Source: Ignatzschineria sp. RMDPL8A
GTDB taxonomy: Bacteria > Pseudomonadota > Gammaproteobacteria > Cardiobacteriales > Wohlfahrtiimonadaceae
NCBI RefSeq assembly: GCF_029815055.1
Contig: NZ_JAPPWA010000002.1
Location: 558,001 to 622,000 of the forward strand
Direction of reading: 5' to 3'
Length of the DNA stretch: 64,000 nt
The position numbers were made by a program, and so were the translations under genes. Positions 17,541-25,682 of this stretch are shown here, piece after piece. Position 1 is the stretch's first letter. The number at the start of each line of letters is the position of its first letter. Under the pieces are notes generated by a model. It had not been told where the DNA came from and ran no database searches. It saw only the letters and a list, made by a program, of their open reading frames with translations.

Positions 17541-18620
17541 TTATTGTGATGGCTGATTGAGTCGATCAGCCAGATATTGCAAGCCAATTAAGGTTGGATC
17601 GGCATGCTCAATTAGATAGGTGGGTATTGTTTTTAGATAATTATTGACGGTAAGATTTTCCTCAAACCGCTTCCGAAATGGGCTGTTTGCCAAAAAGTCA
17701 GCAAAGCGGGGAACAAGACCTCCTCCAATGTAGATCCCGTCCCGTGCACCCGTTGTGAGCGCGATATTGCTCGCTATCGTCGCAAGCAGTAAGCTGTAAC
17801 GCGTTAAGACGGCTCTCGCAAAGGGCTCTTTTTCCGTTAACGCCGAATGGAGTAAGGTTTCCGGCGAATTAAAGGTTGGATTTTTATCGTATAAAAGCGC
17901 CATCGCATCAATTAATCGCTTAACCCCATGGGTGCCGGAAAGTAGATCTTCCAAAATGATCGGATAGGGCGCGAGTTTCCCCTTTAGAAGGGAGGGGGTG
18001 TTACTTAAAAGTGATAACAGCGCAATCTCTTCTTGATCAAAGGGTGCAAAGACCGAATGCCCGCCTTCTGACGCAATGATGATCGGTTCAGAATGAGTGG
18101 GAATCGAGGAAGCGGGCACCACTAAGGTGGCCGTTCCAAAGCCAGATCCGGGGCCAATCAGTGCTTTGATGATCGGCGCGTTTTGGTTTGAATTAGACGA
18201 TTGAGCCTTAGTCGAATCGGATTCCGCTAAATTGGCTTCGCTTGTTCCAATAACCCGAATATCGGTCTTTTCGAGCTTTAATAGACTATAAGCGAGCGCC
18301 TTGAAATCATTAATGAGCGTCAGTGTTCCGCCCCGTTTTTTAAGGGCTTCTCGGAGCGCTTTTTGGGAAAATTCCCAATGATTATTAGTGAGCTGTACCG
18401 CGTCTTCCACAAGGGGAGAGGCGATCGCGATAAGGTAATGATCCGGCGCATGAGGCGCGTTTTGGGCTGTTAATTCTAAATAATGCTCAATCACCTCAAG
18501 CGGCGACTGAAAGCGTCGTGACTCGAGGGTTATTTGAGAAAAAATCTCTCCATCTGCGTAGAGCGCTAGCCGAGAAAAGGTAGCGCCAAAATCTGCGATT
18601 AAGGAGAGGTTCTGCATCAT
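17541..18620 (-). CDS. glk: Glucokinase
   Basis: A 359-residue kinase of the bacterial Glk family (not ROK), phosphorylating glucose with ATP. Family landmarks are present but divergent: the phosphate loop reads ADFGATFSR where DIGGTNAR is typical, followed by LINDFKALAYSL (catalytic Asp), GPGSGFGTA, EGGHSVFAP and GGGLVPRF. About 35 residues longer than E. coli Glk, partly through a Ser/Asn-rich insert before GPGSGFG. It overlaps the engB stop (ATGATG, start at 18620 or 18617), so translation is coupled. Immediately downstream is the HexR-like regulator. The divergence leaves a small chance that the sugar is not glucose. Confidence 0.87.
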   Translation of the reverse strand: MMQNLSLIADFGATFSRLALYADGEIFSQITLESRRFQSPLEVIEHYLELTAQNAPHAPDHYLIAIASPLVEDAVQLTNNHWEFSQKALREALKKRGGTLTLINDFKALAYSLLKLEKTDIRVIGTSEANLAESDSTKAQSSNSNQNAPIIKALIGPGSGFGTATLVVPASSIPTHSEPIIIASEGGHSVFAPFDQEEIALLSLLSNTPSLLKGKLAPYPIILEDLLSGTHGVKRLIDAMALLYDKNPTFNSPETLLHSALTEKEPFARAVLTRYSLLLATIASNIALTTGARDGIYIGGGLVPRFADFLANSPFRKRFEENLTVNNYLKTIPTYLIEHADPTLIGLQYLADRLNQPSQ

Positions 18621-19366
18621 TTAGAAGAAGGCTCCTCTAAAACGTCGTCAGAGTCGTCTGCGTCAAATTCATCTGTATCGAACTCGTCGAACTCAGCTGC
18701 GTCATCAAACTCATCCCCGTCATCCTCGATGAAATTATCAGGATTGCCGTAAAAATCGAGCCATTCGCCTAAATAGCCGTAGAGCTCATCGAGGCCAATG
18801 TCTGGTTTTGTCGATGAAAAGAGTTGCACGGTGAGCGGCATCTCAAATTCGGCAAGCTGTTTTTTCGCGCGTTGGAGGTTTTTAAAGGCCTCATTACGGC
18901 TTAATTTATCCGCTTTAGTTAAGAGGACGTGCGTCGGCAATTCACGAAATTCACACCAGTGAAGCATTTGAAGATCAAGCTCAGTGAGCGGATGACGCGA
19001 ATCGACGAGCATAATGAGCATGTCGAGGGTTTCGCGACTCTCAAAGTAGTTTTGTAAAATATTTTGCCAGTGCAGACGGATTCGTTCTGGCACTTTTGCA
19101 TAGCCGTATCCGGGAAGATCGACTAAATAGAGATCATCTTTAACGGTGAAATAGTTGATCAATTGCGTACGCCCGGGCGTTTTACTCGTGCGCGCAAGGT
19201 TGCGTTTGGAAGTAATGAGATTGAGCGCGCTCGATTTGCCCGCATTCGAGCGGCCGGCAAACGCGATCTCAGAACGGCTCTCAGGGAGCTGCTTTAAATC
19301 ATTGGCACTCGTGGCAAATTCGGTGCGTTGCAGCATTTTTTGTACATCTTTAGTTGAGAGGGTCAT
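18617..19366 (-). CDS. engB: Ribosome biogenesis GTPase EngB/YihA with acidic tail
   Basis: EngB (YsxC/YihA) is an essential GTPase that helps assemble the 50S subunit. G1 is GRSNAGKS at 38-45, G3 DLPGYGYAKV, and G4 TKADKL. I start it at the ATG at 19366 because a near-perfect AAGGAGG lies seven bases upstream (19373-19379) and the protein then begins MTLSTKDVQKML; a longer in-frame version to 19480 would read through the preceding gene. The 249-residue protein has a striking C-terminal extension: 21 of the last 40 residues are Asp or Glu with interspersed Phe, absent from E. coli EngB. Its start overlaps the preceding unknown gene by 17 bases and its end overlaps glk. Confidence 0.95.
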   Translation of the reverse strand: MTLSTKDVQKMLQRTEFATSANDLKQLPESRSEIAFAGRSNAGKSSALNLITSKRNLARTSKTPGRTQLINYFTVKDDLYLVDLPGYGYAKVPERIRLHWQNILQNYFESRETLDMLIMLVDSRHPLTELDLQMLHWCEFRELPTHVLLTKADKLSRNEAFKNLQRAKKQLAEFEMPLTVQLFSSTKPDIGLDELYGYLGEWLDFYGNPDNFIEDDGDEFDDAAEFDEFDTDEFDADDSDDVLEEPSSK

Positions 19367-19778
19367 GATTGGCCTCCTTCTCGGTTTGGTTGAGTCGTTC
19401 TTGCTCAAGACTGCACTCGGCAGCAATGAGCTGCATAAAGGGTAGGTAGCGCTTTTGAACCTCGTCAATAAACGCCTCATCTTTTAAGCTTGGTTTAACG
19501 CCTTGCATCGATTGCTCGGTGATGCGATTGAGCTCATTTGCGGCACTGTTACCCATCAGATCGACGGTATTAATGGCAATGCAGCGCGACTCAAATTCGG
19601 TTAGTAAGCCTTCTTTAATTTTGGAATCTTGCAGGGTATGCATTTTAAGCATAATGGAGCGGGTCATAAAATCGTAATCTTGCGCCATTTTTTCGGTCAC
19701 ATTAAAGGAAATTTGTGCGTGTGAAAGAGCACTTCCCATAAGTGAAATGAAGGTGATTGCGAGAATGCGACGGGTCAT
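19350..19778 (-). CDS. Exported protein of unknown function upstream of engB
   Basis: A 142-residue protein that I do not recognise. It starts MTRRILAITFISLMGSALSHA, a Sec signal peptide with probable cleavage before Gln23. The mature part is helical and polar with two cysteines (RCIAIN and AECSLE) that could form one disulfide, and no membrane helix. I chose the ATG at 19778, preceded by GGGAG; an in-frame start at 19835 would spoil the signal peptide. It overlaps the engB start by 17 bases, so it is almost certainly cotranscribed with engB and glk. In many gammaproteobacteria a cytochrome c4 gene occupies this spot; this protein has no haem motif. Confidence 0.7.
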   Translation of the reverse strand: MTRRILAITFISLMGSALSHAQISFNVTEKMAQDYDFMTRSIMLKMHTLQDSKIKEGLLTEFESRCIAINTVDLMGNSAANELNRITEQSMQGVKPSLKDEAFIDEVQKRYLPFMQLIAAECSLEQERLNQTEKEANHDPLN

Positions 19779-19871
19779 AAAGAGCTCCCTTTGCCAAGCG
19801 AAATAGGTGACTACTAAAACGGTACAGTTTACCAAAAATAGCCACTTTTGCTAAGCACTTAGGGGGAATAA

Positions 19872-20024
19872 TTATTCATCCGCTTGATCTTCGTTGTCAT
19901 TATTCTGTTTCACCCTTTTAGGGCGCAGTAGAGCAACGAGCGTCCCAAAGAGACCAAACAGAATCACGATGGCGTAAAAGCCCAAAATCAGGAAGAGTGG
20001 GATGAGTAAAATTAGATAAAACAT
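19872..20024 (-). CDS. Small single-pass membrane protein (50 aa), unknown
   Basis: A short open frame with a credible small-protein design: about 33 mostly hydrophobic residues (opening MFYLILLIPLFLILGFYAIV), then a basic stretch RPKRVK, then an acidic and Asn-rich tail ending ADE. That is a typical single transmembrane helix with a positively charged cytoplasmic boundary. It lies upstream of the exported unknown gene on the same strand, 93 bases away. No clear Shine-Dalgarno sequence precedes the ATG at 20024, which lowers confidence. I recognise no family. Confidence 0.5.
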   Translation of the reverse strand: MFYLILLIPLFLILGFYAIVILFGLFGTLVALLRPKRVKQNNDNEDQADE

Positions 20025-20095
20025 GTAGCACTTTGGGAGGAAAATAGGGTAATCTTAGGTAAAAGTCGACAATAAAAACGGTTTTCGACATGAAA

Positions 20096-20124
20096 TTGTT
20101 ATGTCACTATGGTAGGCTTATAAA
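20096..20124 (+). promoter_or_regulatory. Sigma-70 promoter for the BCCT transporter
   Basis: TTGTTA (20096-20101) and TATAAA (20119-20124) are separated by exactly 17 bases. Transcription would start near 20131, leaving a leader of about 100 bases before the ATG at 20232. Confidence 0.65.
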
Positions 20125-20231
20125 CTTGTTTTAACTTAGCTGATGAATTCTATAGCAATTTTTCACCGATTAAAACAGATCTTTGTTAATTATCTCCAGA
20201 GCTTAATTTTGGAGGAAGGAAAAGTAATAAT

Positions 20232-22382
20232 ATGGCGGTAACCGATCAAAAAGGAATAATGCCAGAAAAGGAGACGCAAAAACGATTCTATTCTGCGCTG
20301 CATCTCCCTGTATTTATCAGTGCAAATCTTATCATCTTCTCGATCATTGCACTGGCGCTCTTTCACCCTGATGCGAAGTCATTTTTTGCCGATATCCTCG
20401 CATGGATCACCGAAAATTTAAGTTGGTACTATCTCCTTGCGGTAGGGGTGATTCTTATCTCATTTGTCGTTGTGGCGCTCAGTCGCTACGGTACGATCAA
20501 ACTCGGGCCTGACCATTCAGAACCGGCTTACAGTGACGGCAGTTGGTTCGCGATGCTTTTTTCAACCGGAATGGGGATCGGGATCATGTTCTTTGGGGTT
20601 GCCGAACCGCTTTTACACTATTTAATGCCGCCCGTTGGGGATGCGGAAACGGTGAGAACGGCGAAAGAAGCCATGAATATCACCTTTTTCCATTGGGGCT
20701 TACACGCGTGGGCGATTTATGGAATTGTTGGTCTTGTGCTCGCTTACTTTAGCTTTAGAATGAATTTGCCGCTTGCACTTCGTTCAGCGCTTTTCCCGAT
20801 GATTGGCGATCGAATTTATGGCCGCTGGGGCGATACGATCGATACCTTTGCCGTGGTTGGTACGGTTTTTGGTGTGGCTACAACGCTTGGATTTGGAGTC
20901 ATGCAGATCAATACGGGATTGAGCTATATCTTCCCAGATCACATTCAAGTAACCCCTGGTGTGCAGGTGATTTTAATTATCGTCACGACGGCATGTGCCA
21001 CCCTTTCAGTGAGTATGGGGCTTGATCGCGGGATTAAAATCCTCTCAGAAGCGAACCTTGTGCTAGCGTTTGTGCTGGTGCTCTTTATCTTCCTATTTGG
21101 CGGTAAAGTGGTCTATTTAATGCAGGCGTTGATGCAAAATATCGGGGCGTATTTCTCCGACATTATCAACAAAACTTTTAACCTATATAGTTATGAAGCC
21201 GCGGCTTCCCCTGAGGTGAAAAAGATTACTGAAGGCTGGCTCGGCGGTTGGACGATTGCATATTGGGGCTGGTGGATTGCTTGGTCTCCGTTTGTGGGGA
21301 TGTTCATTGCGCGTATCTCTCGCGGCCGTACCATTCGTAATTTTGTTGGCGGAGTGCTCTTAATTCCAGCGGGCTTTACCTTCTTCTGGATGACCACTTT
21401 TGGTAACTCAGCCATCGATATGATCGCGAACGACGGCATTATGGAGCTTAAAGAGGTACTCCTCGGGCAAGATGGTAGCTCCAAAGCGCTCTTTGCCTTT
21501 ATTAGCCATTTCCCGGTATCTGAAGGGGTGCAAACCTTTATCTCTGCGGAGACCGTCCGGGGCATTATCTCCTTTGTAGCCGTTGTGATGGTTGCAGTTT
21601 TCTTTGTGACAAGTGCCGACTCTGGTGCGCTTGTGATGGATATGCTTGCATCTAAACAAGGGCTAACCGATACCCCGCTTTGGCAACGGATTTTCTGGGG
21701 CTCGATTACTGGTATAATCGCCGTTGTGCTCCTTATTAACGGGGGGCTTGAAGCGCTGCAAACGGTTTCGACTATGTCAGCATTCCCCTTTAGCATTATC
21801 ATCTTGCTCTCAATCTTCGGGCTCTTTAAAGCGCTCCGCATGGATTACGGTAAGATCGATATTCGTAATAAAGCACAGATGTATGTTCAGCCGAGCACGA
21901 TCGATTCGGGCGGTTGGCAGAAGCGCTTGCGTAATTTAGTGGTCTATCCTCGTCGTGGCCATGTGGTGAAATTTATTGAAGCCGTGATTTTGCCCGCCTT
22001 TGAAGAGGTAAAAGCCGAATTTGCAAAGCAGGGCATTAAAGCCACTATTACTCAGGTCGATGATTGCGATGTGCGTTTTGAGGTGGAGCATGGTGAAAAT
22101 GCGAACTTTATGTATCGCGTTAAAGCGCGCCACTATCTCAAACCGGACTTTGGGCATGAAGGGGCAAGTACCACCGAAGGAGGCGATGATCTCGCCGATG
22201 ATCAAAAATATTTCCGCGCCGAGGTATACCTCGATGATGGAAGTAAAGGCTACGATATTATGGGCTATACCAAAGATAATATCAGCAATGACATTGTCGA
22301 TCAGTACACAAGCCACCTCTACTTTATCCAGCATTATGAGATGAATTCAGATTATGATGTGGGCAGTAACCCCAATGGTTAA
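20232..22382 (+). CDS. betT: BCCT family betaine/choline transporter, BetT-like
   Basis: A 716-residue secondary transporter with twelve predicted helices (about 25-515) and a roughly 190-residue cytoplasmic C-terminal domain. GMGIGIMFFGVAEPLLHY is the BCCT substrate/ion-binding signature and YWGWWIAWSPFVG is the aromatic-box helix that binds the quaternary ammonium group. The long hydrophilic C-terminal domain is characteristic of BetT, the proton-driven choline carrier, and is implicated in osmotic regulation. The start has GGAGG and AAGGAAAAG upstream. No betA, betB or betI gene accompanies it, and a terminator follows, so choline oxidation genes, if present, lie elsewhere. Choline is the most likely substrate, betaine the alternative. 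Confidence 0.88.
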   Translation: MAVTDQKGIMPEKETQKRFYSALHLPVFISANLIIFSIIALALFHPDAKSFFADILAWITENLSWYYLLAVGVILISFVVVALSRYGTIKLGPDHSEPAYSDGSWFAMLFSTGMGIGIMFFGVAEPLLHYLMPPVGDAETVRTAKEAMNITFFHWGLHAWAIYGIVGLVLAYFSFRMNLPLALRSALFPMIGDRIYGRWGDTIDTFAVVGTVFGVATTLGFGVMQINTGLSYIFPDHIQVTPGVQVILIIVTTACATLSVSMGLDRGIKILSEANLVLAFVLVLFIFLFGGKVVYLMQALMQNIGAYFSDIINKTFNLYSYEAAASPEVKKITEGWLGGWTIAYWGWWIAWSPFVGMFIARISRGRTIRNFVGGVLLIPAGFTFFWMTTFGNSAIDMIANDGIMELKEVLLGQDGSSKALFAFISHFPVSEGVQTFISAETVRGIISFVAVVMVAVFFVTSADSGALVMDMLASKQGLTDTPLWQRIFWGSITGIIAVVLLINGGLEALQTVSTMSAFPFSIIILLSIFGLFKALRMDYGKIDIRNKAQMYVQPSTIDSGGWQKRLRNLVVYPRRGHVVKFIEAVILPAFEEVKAEFAKQGIKATITQVDDCDVRFEVEHGENANFMYRVKARHYLKPDFGHEGASTTEGGDDLADDQKYFRAEVYLDDGSKGYDIMGYTKDNISNDIVDQYTSHLYFIQHYEMNSDYDVGSNPNG

Positions 22383-22446
22383 CTGGTTAAAGTACGAGAA
22401 TAAGATGATTTAATGTGATTTAATCATGAATCATCACACAAAACAG

Positions 22447-22478
22447 AAGCCGAGTTTCCATAAGAACTCGGCTTTTTT
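22447..22478. terminator. Bidirectional terminator between betT-like and apaH
   Basis: AAGCCGAGTT pairs with AACTCGGCTT around a short loop and is followed by a run of T. It separates two convergent genes. Confidence 0.85.
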
Positions 22479-22502
22479 ACGTCAATATTTAATTGAAGAA
22501 TC

Positions 22503-23360
22503 CTAAAAAAGAAGGGTATCTTTTTTGTGGGTGATATCGATGCCGGCATTGCTTTTCACCTGCGCGACTTTAAAGGGATAACTGCTGATCTCAACGGCGG
22601 TCATCTCCCCTTGCCACACGCAACCGCTATCGATACAGAGCGTTGCATTTTCTTCATGAAAGCCAAGACTTGCCCAGTGCCCGAAAATGATCTGAGTGGG
22701 TGATGATTTCCGCAGGATCGAGAACCAAGGGGTTAATCCTTCGGCATCAAATGCCTGCTCTTTGGTTTCAAAATCAAGGGCGAAATCTTCATGGAGAAGG
22801 CGCATGCGGGTAAAGGCATTGATGATATAGCGAATGCGATCGATCCCGGTTAGATCAGGCGACCACGCACTTGGCGTATTGCCAAACATGGTGCGGGTAA
22901 ATTCGTGATAGTCCTCTTTATTAAAGGTACGCAGATACGCTTCAGCCTCTTTCGCATACCCAAGCGCTTCCTCGATCGACCACATCGGTGGAATCCCCGC
23001 GTGGACAATGGCAATATCAAGATCTTGACGATAGATCATGAGCGGTAAATGGCGCAGATATTCGATAATCTCATCGCGATTTGGCGCGTTGAGAAGGCTT
23101 TCATAGGTATCGCGTGGACGAAGCCCGATATGCCCTTCAGCATAGACAAGATAAGAGAGATCATGATTGCCTAAAATAGGGAAGATCGAGTCGCGATTTT
23201 GCATAATATATTCGATCGTTTCCAGCGATTTTGGCCCTCGATTGACAAGGTCGCCGACGAGATAAATCGTATCCTGTTGCGGATCAAATTCGATCGTTTC
23301 GAGAAGATCAATAAACTCATCGAAACACCCGTGAATATCGCCAATCACATAGGTTGCCAT
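22503..23360 (-). CDS. apaH: Bis(5'-nucleosyl)-tetraphosphatase, symmetrical
   Basis: ApaH splits diadenosine tetraphosphate into two ADP and also removes Np4 caps from RNA. It has the calcineurin-type metallophosphatase motifs in order: GDIHGC at 7-12, GDLVNRGP near 37, GNHD near 63, and later HAGIPP and FGHWA. The 285-residue length matches E. coli (280). The ATG start has AAAGGAG upstream. It is the last gene of the uraA-cmoM-mutY-TPR-apaH run, four bases after the TPR gene; in E. coli apaH instead follows rsmA and apaG. Confidence 0.97.
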   Translation of the reverse strand: MATYVIGDIHGCFDEFIDLLETIEFDPQQDTIYLVGDLVNRGPKSLETIEYIMQNRDSIFPILGNHDLSYLVYAEGHIGLRPRDTYESLLNAPNRDEIIEYLRHLPLMIYRQDLDIAIVHAGIPPMWSIEEALGYAKEAEAYLRTFNKEDYHEFTRTMFGNTPSAWSPDLTGIDRIRYIINAFTRMRLLHEDFALDFETKEQAFDAEGLTPWFSILRKSSPTQIIFGHWASLGFHEENATLCIDSGCVWQGEMTAVEISSYPFKVAQVKSNAGIDITHKKDTLLF

Positions 23361-23364
23361 GGTG

Positions 23365-24522
23365 TTATCTCCTTTTGTCTAAATAGGTGAGTAGAGTACG
23401 AACCCCTTTGAGGTGTGCGCGGTTCGACCAAGGGAATGTACCGGAAAATTCCTCATCGATTTTTTCAGGTTCCACTTCCTGAATAAACTGAAAAATATCC
23501 TCTTCGCCGGTATACGAGAGGAGCTGGGTTGCCCGATTATAGTAGGGAACGGCACGTTCAGGGCGCTTGGTCTCGGTATAAAAATAAACGAGATCAAAAA
23601 GCGCGGTAATGGAGTAATAGTGCGTCTCTTTAGCATCGCCCGTCAGGCTTATATTAGTATTTTTAAGCGCCTCTAAATAGTAATTTTCCGCCTCGCTCTC
23701 TTTGCCTAAGCGCATGGTCACCCAGCCGAGCATCGATTCGGTGCGGCCTAAATTATAAAGGTCTTGATTGGTGATCGATTCATGCAATTTCTTCTTCTCT
23801 TTTAAGACTGCTTCTGCCTGTAAAAAATCCTCATAATCGATATAAAAAAGTGCATAATTTTCAAAGGCTAAAATGGTACGAATGTCGTTAAAGCCTAAGT
23901 TCGCAAGATCCTTCTCTAGGGCTAAATGGTAGAGCTCGCCGGCGACATCAATGTTACTTTCAAGCTCATTAAACCACGCTAAAATCCGTAAAGAGGCGCT
24001 ATATTGCGGTGAATAGGGCGCTTTTTTGCGAATTTCAACGGACTTTTCAAGGAGCTCGATCACTTTTAAACGATCCGCCTCAAGATAATCATAGGTCCAA
24101 ATTAACCCCTCATAGCTATCGGCAACGCGTAGTGATTGATCGGGATATTCCGCGTAGATTTCTTTGGCTTTTTGATAGAGATAGCGTGCAAAAAAGCGGT
24201 CTTCATTAAATTCAGCCATTAAAAAGAGGGTATCGGCGTAGGCTAAATTGCTCTCATCGGAACGATCTTTACGCTCCTTAATATAACCGAGCATCGCTTC
24301 CACTGCGCCTTTTTTATTGCGCTGATCGAGGAATGTTTTGGTCTCAAAGGTGAGAAATCCATACTGTTTAATCCACTCTTTTACCGACTCTTTGCCGGCT
24401 TTAAAAGGGGAGGCTGTGGCATAATTATAGATAATTGAGAAGAGCGCAAGCCCGACGATTGCGAGCATGCGAAGACAATTGCGATACATTGACCTCTCAA
24501 GCCTATAACTACTCTGCCTCAT
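23365..24522 (-). CDS. Membrane-anchored TPR-like protein of unknown function
   Basis: A 385-residue protein with an N-terminal hydrophobic helix (about 18-36) after a positively charged start, so it is either anchored in the inner membrane facing the periplasm or exported. The rest is all-helical with repeated tetratricopeptide-like units, for example YADTLFLMAEFNEDRFFARYLYQKA and later paired helices ending in AENYYLEALKN and AVPYYNRATQL. I cannot assign a function. The ATG at 24522 overlaps the mutY stop region with AGGTAG just upstream; an ATG at 24489 with GAGAGG is an alternative that places the hydrophobic helix closer to the N-terminus. It is locked between mutY and apaH in a coupled operon. 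Confidence 0.75.
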   Translation of the reverse strand: MRQSSYRLERSMYRNCLRMLAIVGLALFSIIYNYATASPFKAGKESVKEWIKQYGFLTFETKTFLDQRNKKGAVEAMLGYIKERKDRSDESNLAYADTLFLMAEFNEDRFFARYLYQKAKEIYAEYPDQSLRVADSYEGLIWTYDYLEADRLKVIELLEKSVEIRKKAPYSPQYSASLRILAWFNELESNIDVAGELYHLALEKDLANLGFNDIRTILAFENYALFYIDYEDFLQAEAVLKEKKKLHESITNQDLYNLGRTESMLGWVTMRLGKESEAENYYLEALKNTNISLTGDAKETHYYSITALFDLVYFYTETKRPERAVPYYNRATQLLSYTGEEDIFQFIQEVEPEKIDEEFSGTFPWSNRAHLKGVRTLLTYLDKRR

Positions 24523-24524
24523 AT

Positions 24525-25682
24525 CTACCTAATCGGTTGTTGTAATGGAATGGAAACCTTGAGTAATTGTAGCAGATCTGCGATTGGTTTCGGTACTGGA
24601 TAGCGGGAAAGTTCTGATTTTTTTACCCAAATTCCGCTTGGGTAAAGTTCGTTTAAGAGGCGTTTTTTCGCTGGTTTGAGCACAATAAGGAGTGGTTTTC
24701 CGATTAAGGTATAATGCGAAAATTGATGACGAAAGGCATCAATTTCGAAATGATTTTCGGGCGTAACTCTATTTTCTTTACACCAATTGATAGGGTCGTC
24801 CTGTTCTAACAGTTCAGGAAAGGAGTAGAGCCCACCCCAAATGCCTTTATCGGGGCGTTCTTCAAAAAAGTAACAGGGTTCGTCAGACGTTTGCTCGGTG
24901 TGATTTGCATAATCAGAAGGACTTTCAAAGATAAGCAGATGGCGCGTGTGAGTGGGTTTCACCTTTTTAGGATTTGGGCGCGGTAATTGAGCCACTTCAT
25001 CGTGTTGATATCCCAAACAGTGAGCTTGGAAAAAACAGCGTTCACAGGCTGGCTTTTTACTGCAGAGTGTCGCGCCAAAATCCATAATCGCTTGAGTATA
25101 ATCAGCGGGGCGCTCTTTAGAGGCGAAGGTGTCAGCGAAAGGTTGCAAGATTTTATCGAGCTGATTGCGCGGGGCGGTACAGCCTAAAATGCGGGCGAGC
25201 ACACGGCGCACATTACCATCTAAAATGGCATAGGGGAGATTATAGCCTTGCGACAAAATGGCGGCCGCAGTGGTCTTTCCAATCCCTTTGAGCTCAATTA
25301 GCGCGTTAAATTGATCAGGAATAAGTCCGCCATAATTTTCACATAAGGCAATCGCGGTGTGATGGAGGTTGCGTGCGCGGCTGTAATAACCTAGCCCTTC
25401 CCACGCTTTTAATACCTCATCAATTGGGGCAAGGGCAAGCGCTTCAACGCTTGGAAATTGCGCCATAAAATTCTCAAAATAGGGAATGACGGTGGCCACT
25501 TGCGTCTGTTGCAACATGATTTCCGATACCCAAACACGATAGAGATTGGTCTTAAGATCGAACGCGTCAGAGGGTTTCCACGGCAGATGATGGCGGCCAT
25601 TTTCATCAAACCACGTAAGGAGTTTTTCCGTAAAAATGGCGTAATGATCACTATGAAAGGGCGCTAAAAAGTGCTCACTCAT
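24525..25682 (-). CDS. mutY: A/G-specific adenine glycosylase
   Basis: MutY removes adenine mispaired with 8-oxoguanine. The 385-residue protein has the catalytic Glu in VSEIMLQQTQV, the helix-hairpin-helix ELKGIGKTTAAAIL, the catalytic Asp in LDGNVRRVLAR, an iron-sulfur region CSKKPACERCFFQAHC, and a C-terminal NUDIX-like domain that recognises 8-oxoG. The first cysteine interval is C-X5-C rather than the usual C-X6-C. I start at the ATG at 25682 because it overlaps the cmoM stop (ATGA) and yields MSEHFL; an in-frame start at 25721 would lie within cmoM. It is followed directly by the TPR gene. Confidence 0.95.
   Translation of the reverse strand: MSEHFLAPFHSDHYAIFTEKLLTWFDENGRHHLPWKPSDAFDLKTNLYRVWVSEIMLQQTQVATVIPYFENFMAQFPSVEALALAPIDEVLKAWEGLGYYSRARNLHHTAIALCENYGGLIPDQFNALIELKGIGKTTAAAILSQGYNLPYAILDGNVRRVLARILGCTAPRNQLDKILQPFADTFASKERPADYTQAIMDFGATLCSKKPACERCFFQAHCLGYQHDEVAQLPRPNPKKVKPTHTRHLLIFESPSDYANHTEQTSDEPCYFFEERPDKGIWGGLYSFPELLEQDDPINWCKENRVTPENHFEIDAFRHQFSHYTLIGKPLLIVLKPAKKRLLNELYPSGIWVKKSELSRYPVPKPIADLLQLLKVSIPLQQPIR

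Noticed and set aside
22021-22344. Long alternative frames inside the BetT C-terminal region on both strands
   Set aside because: They are shadows of the main frame with no start signal or domain.
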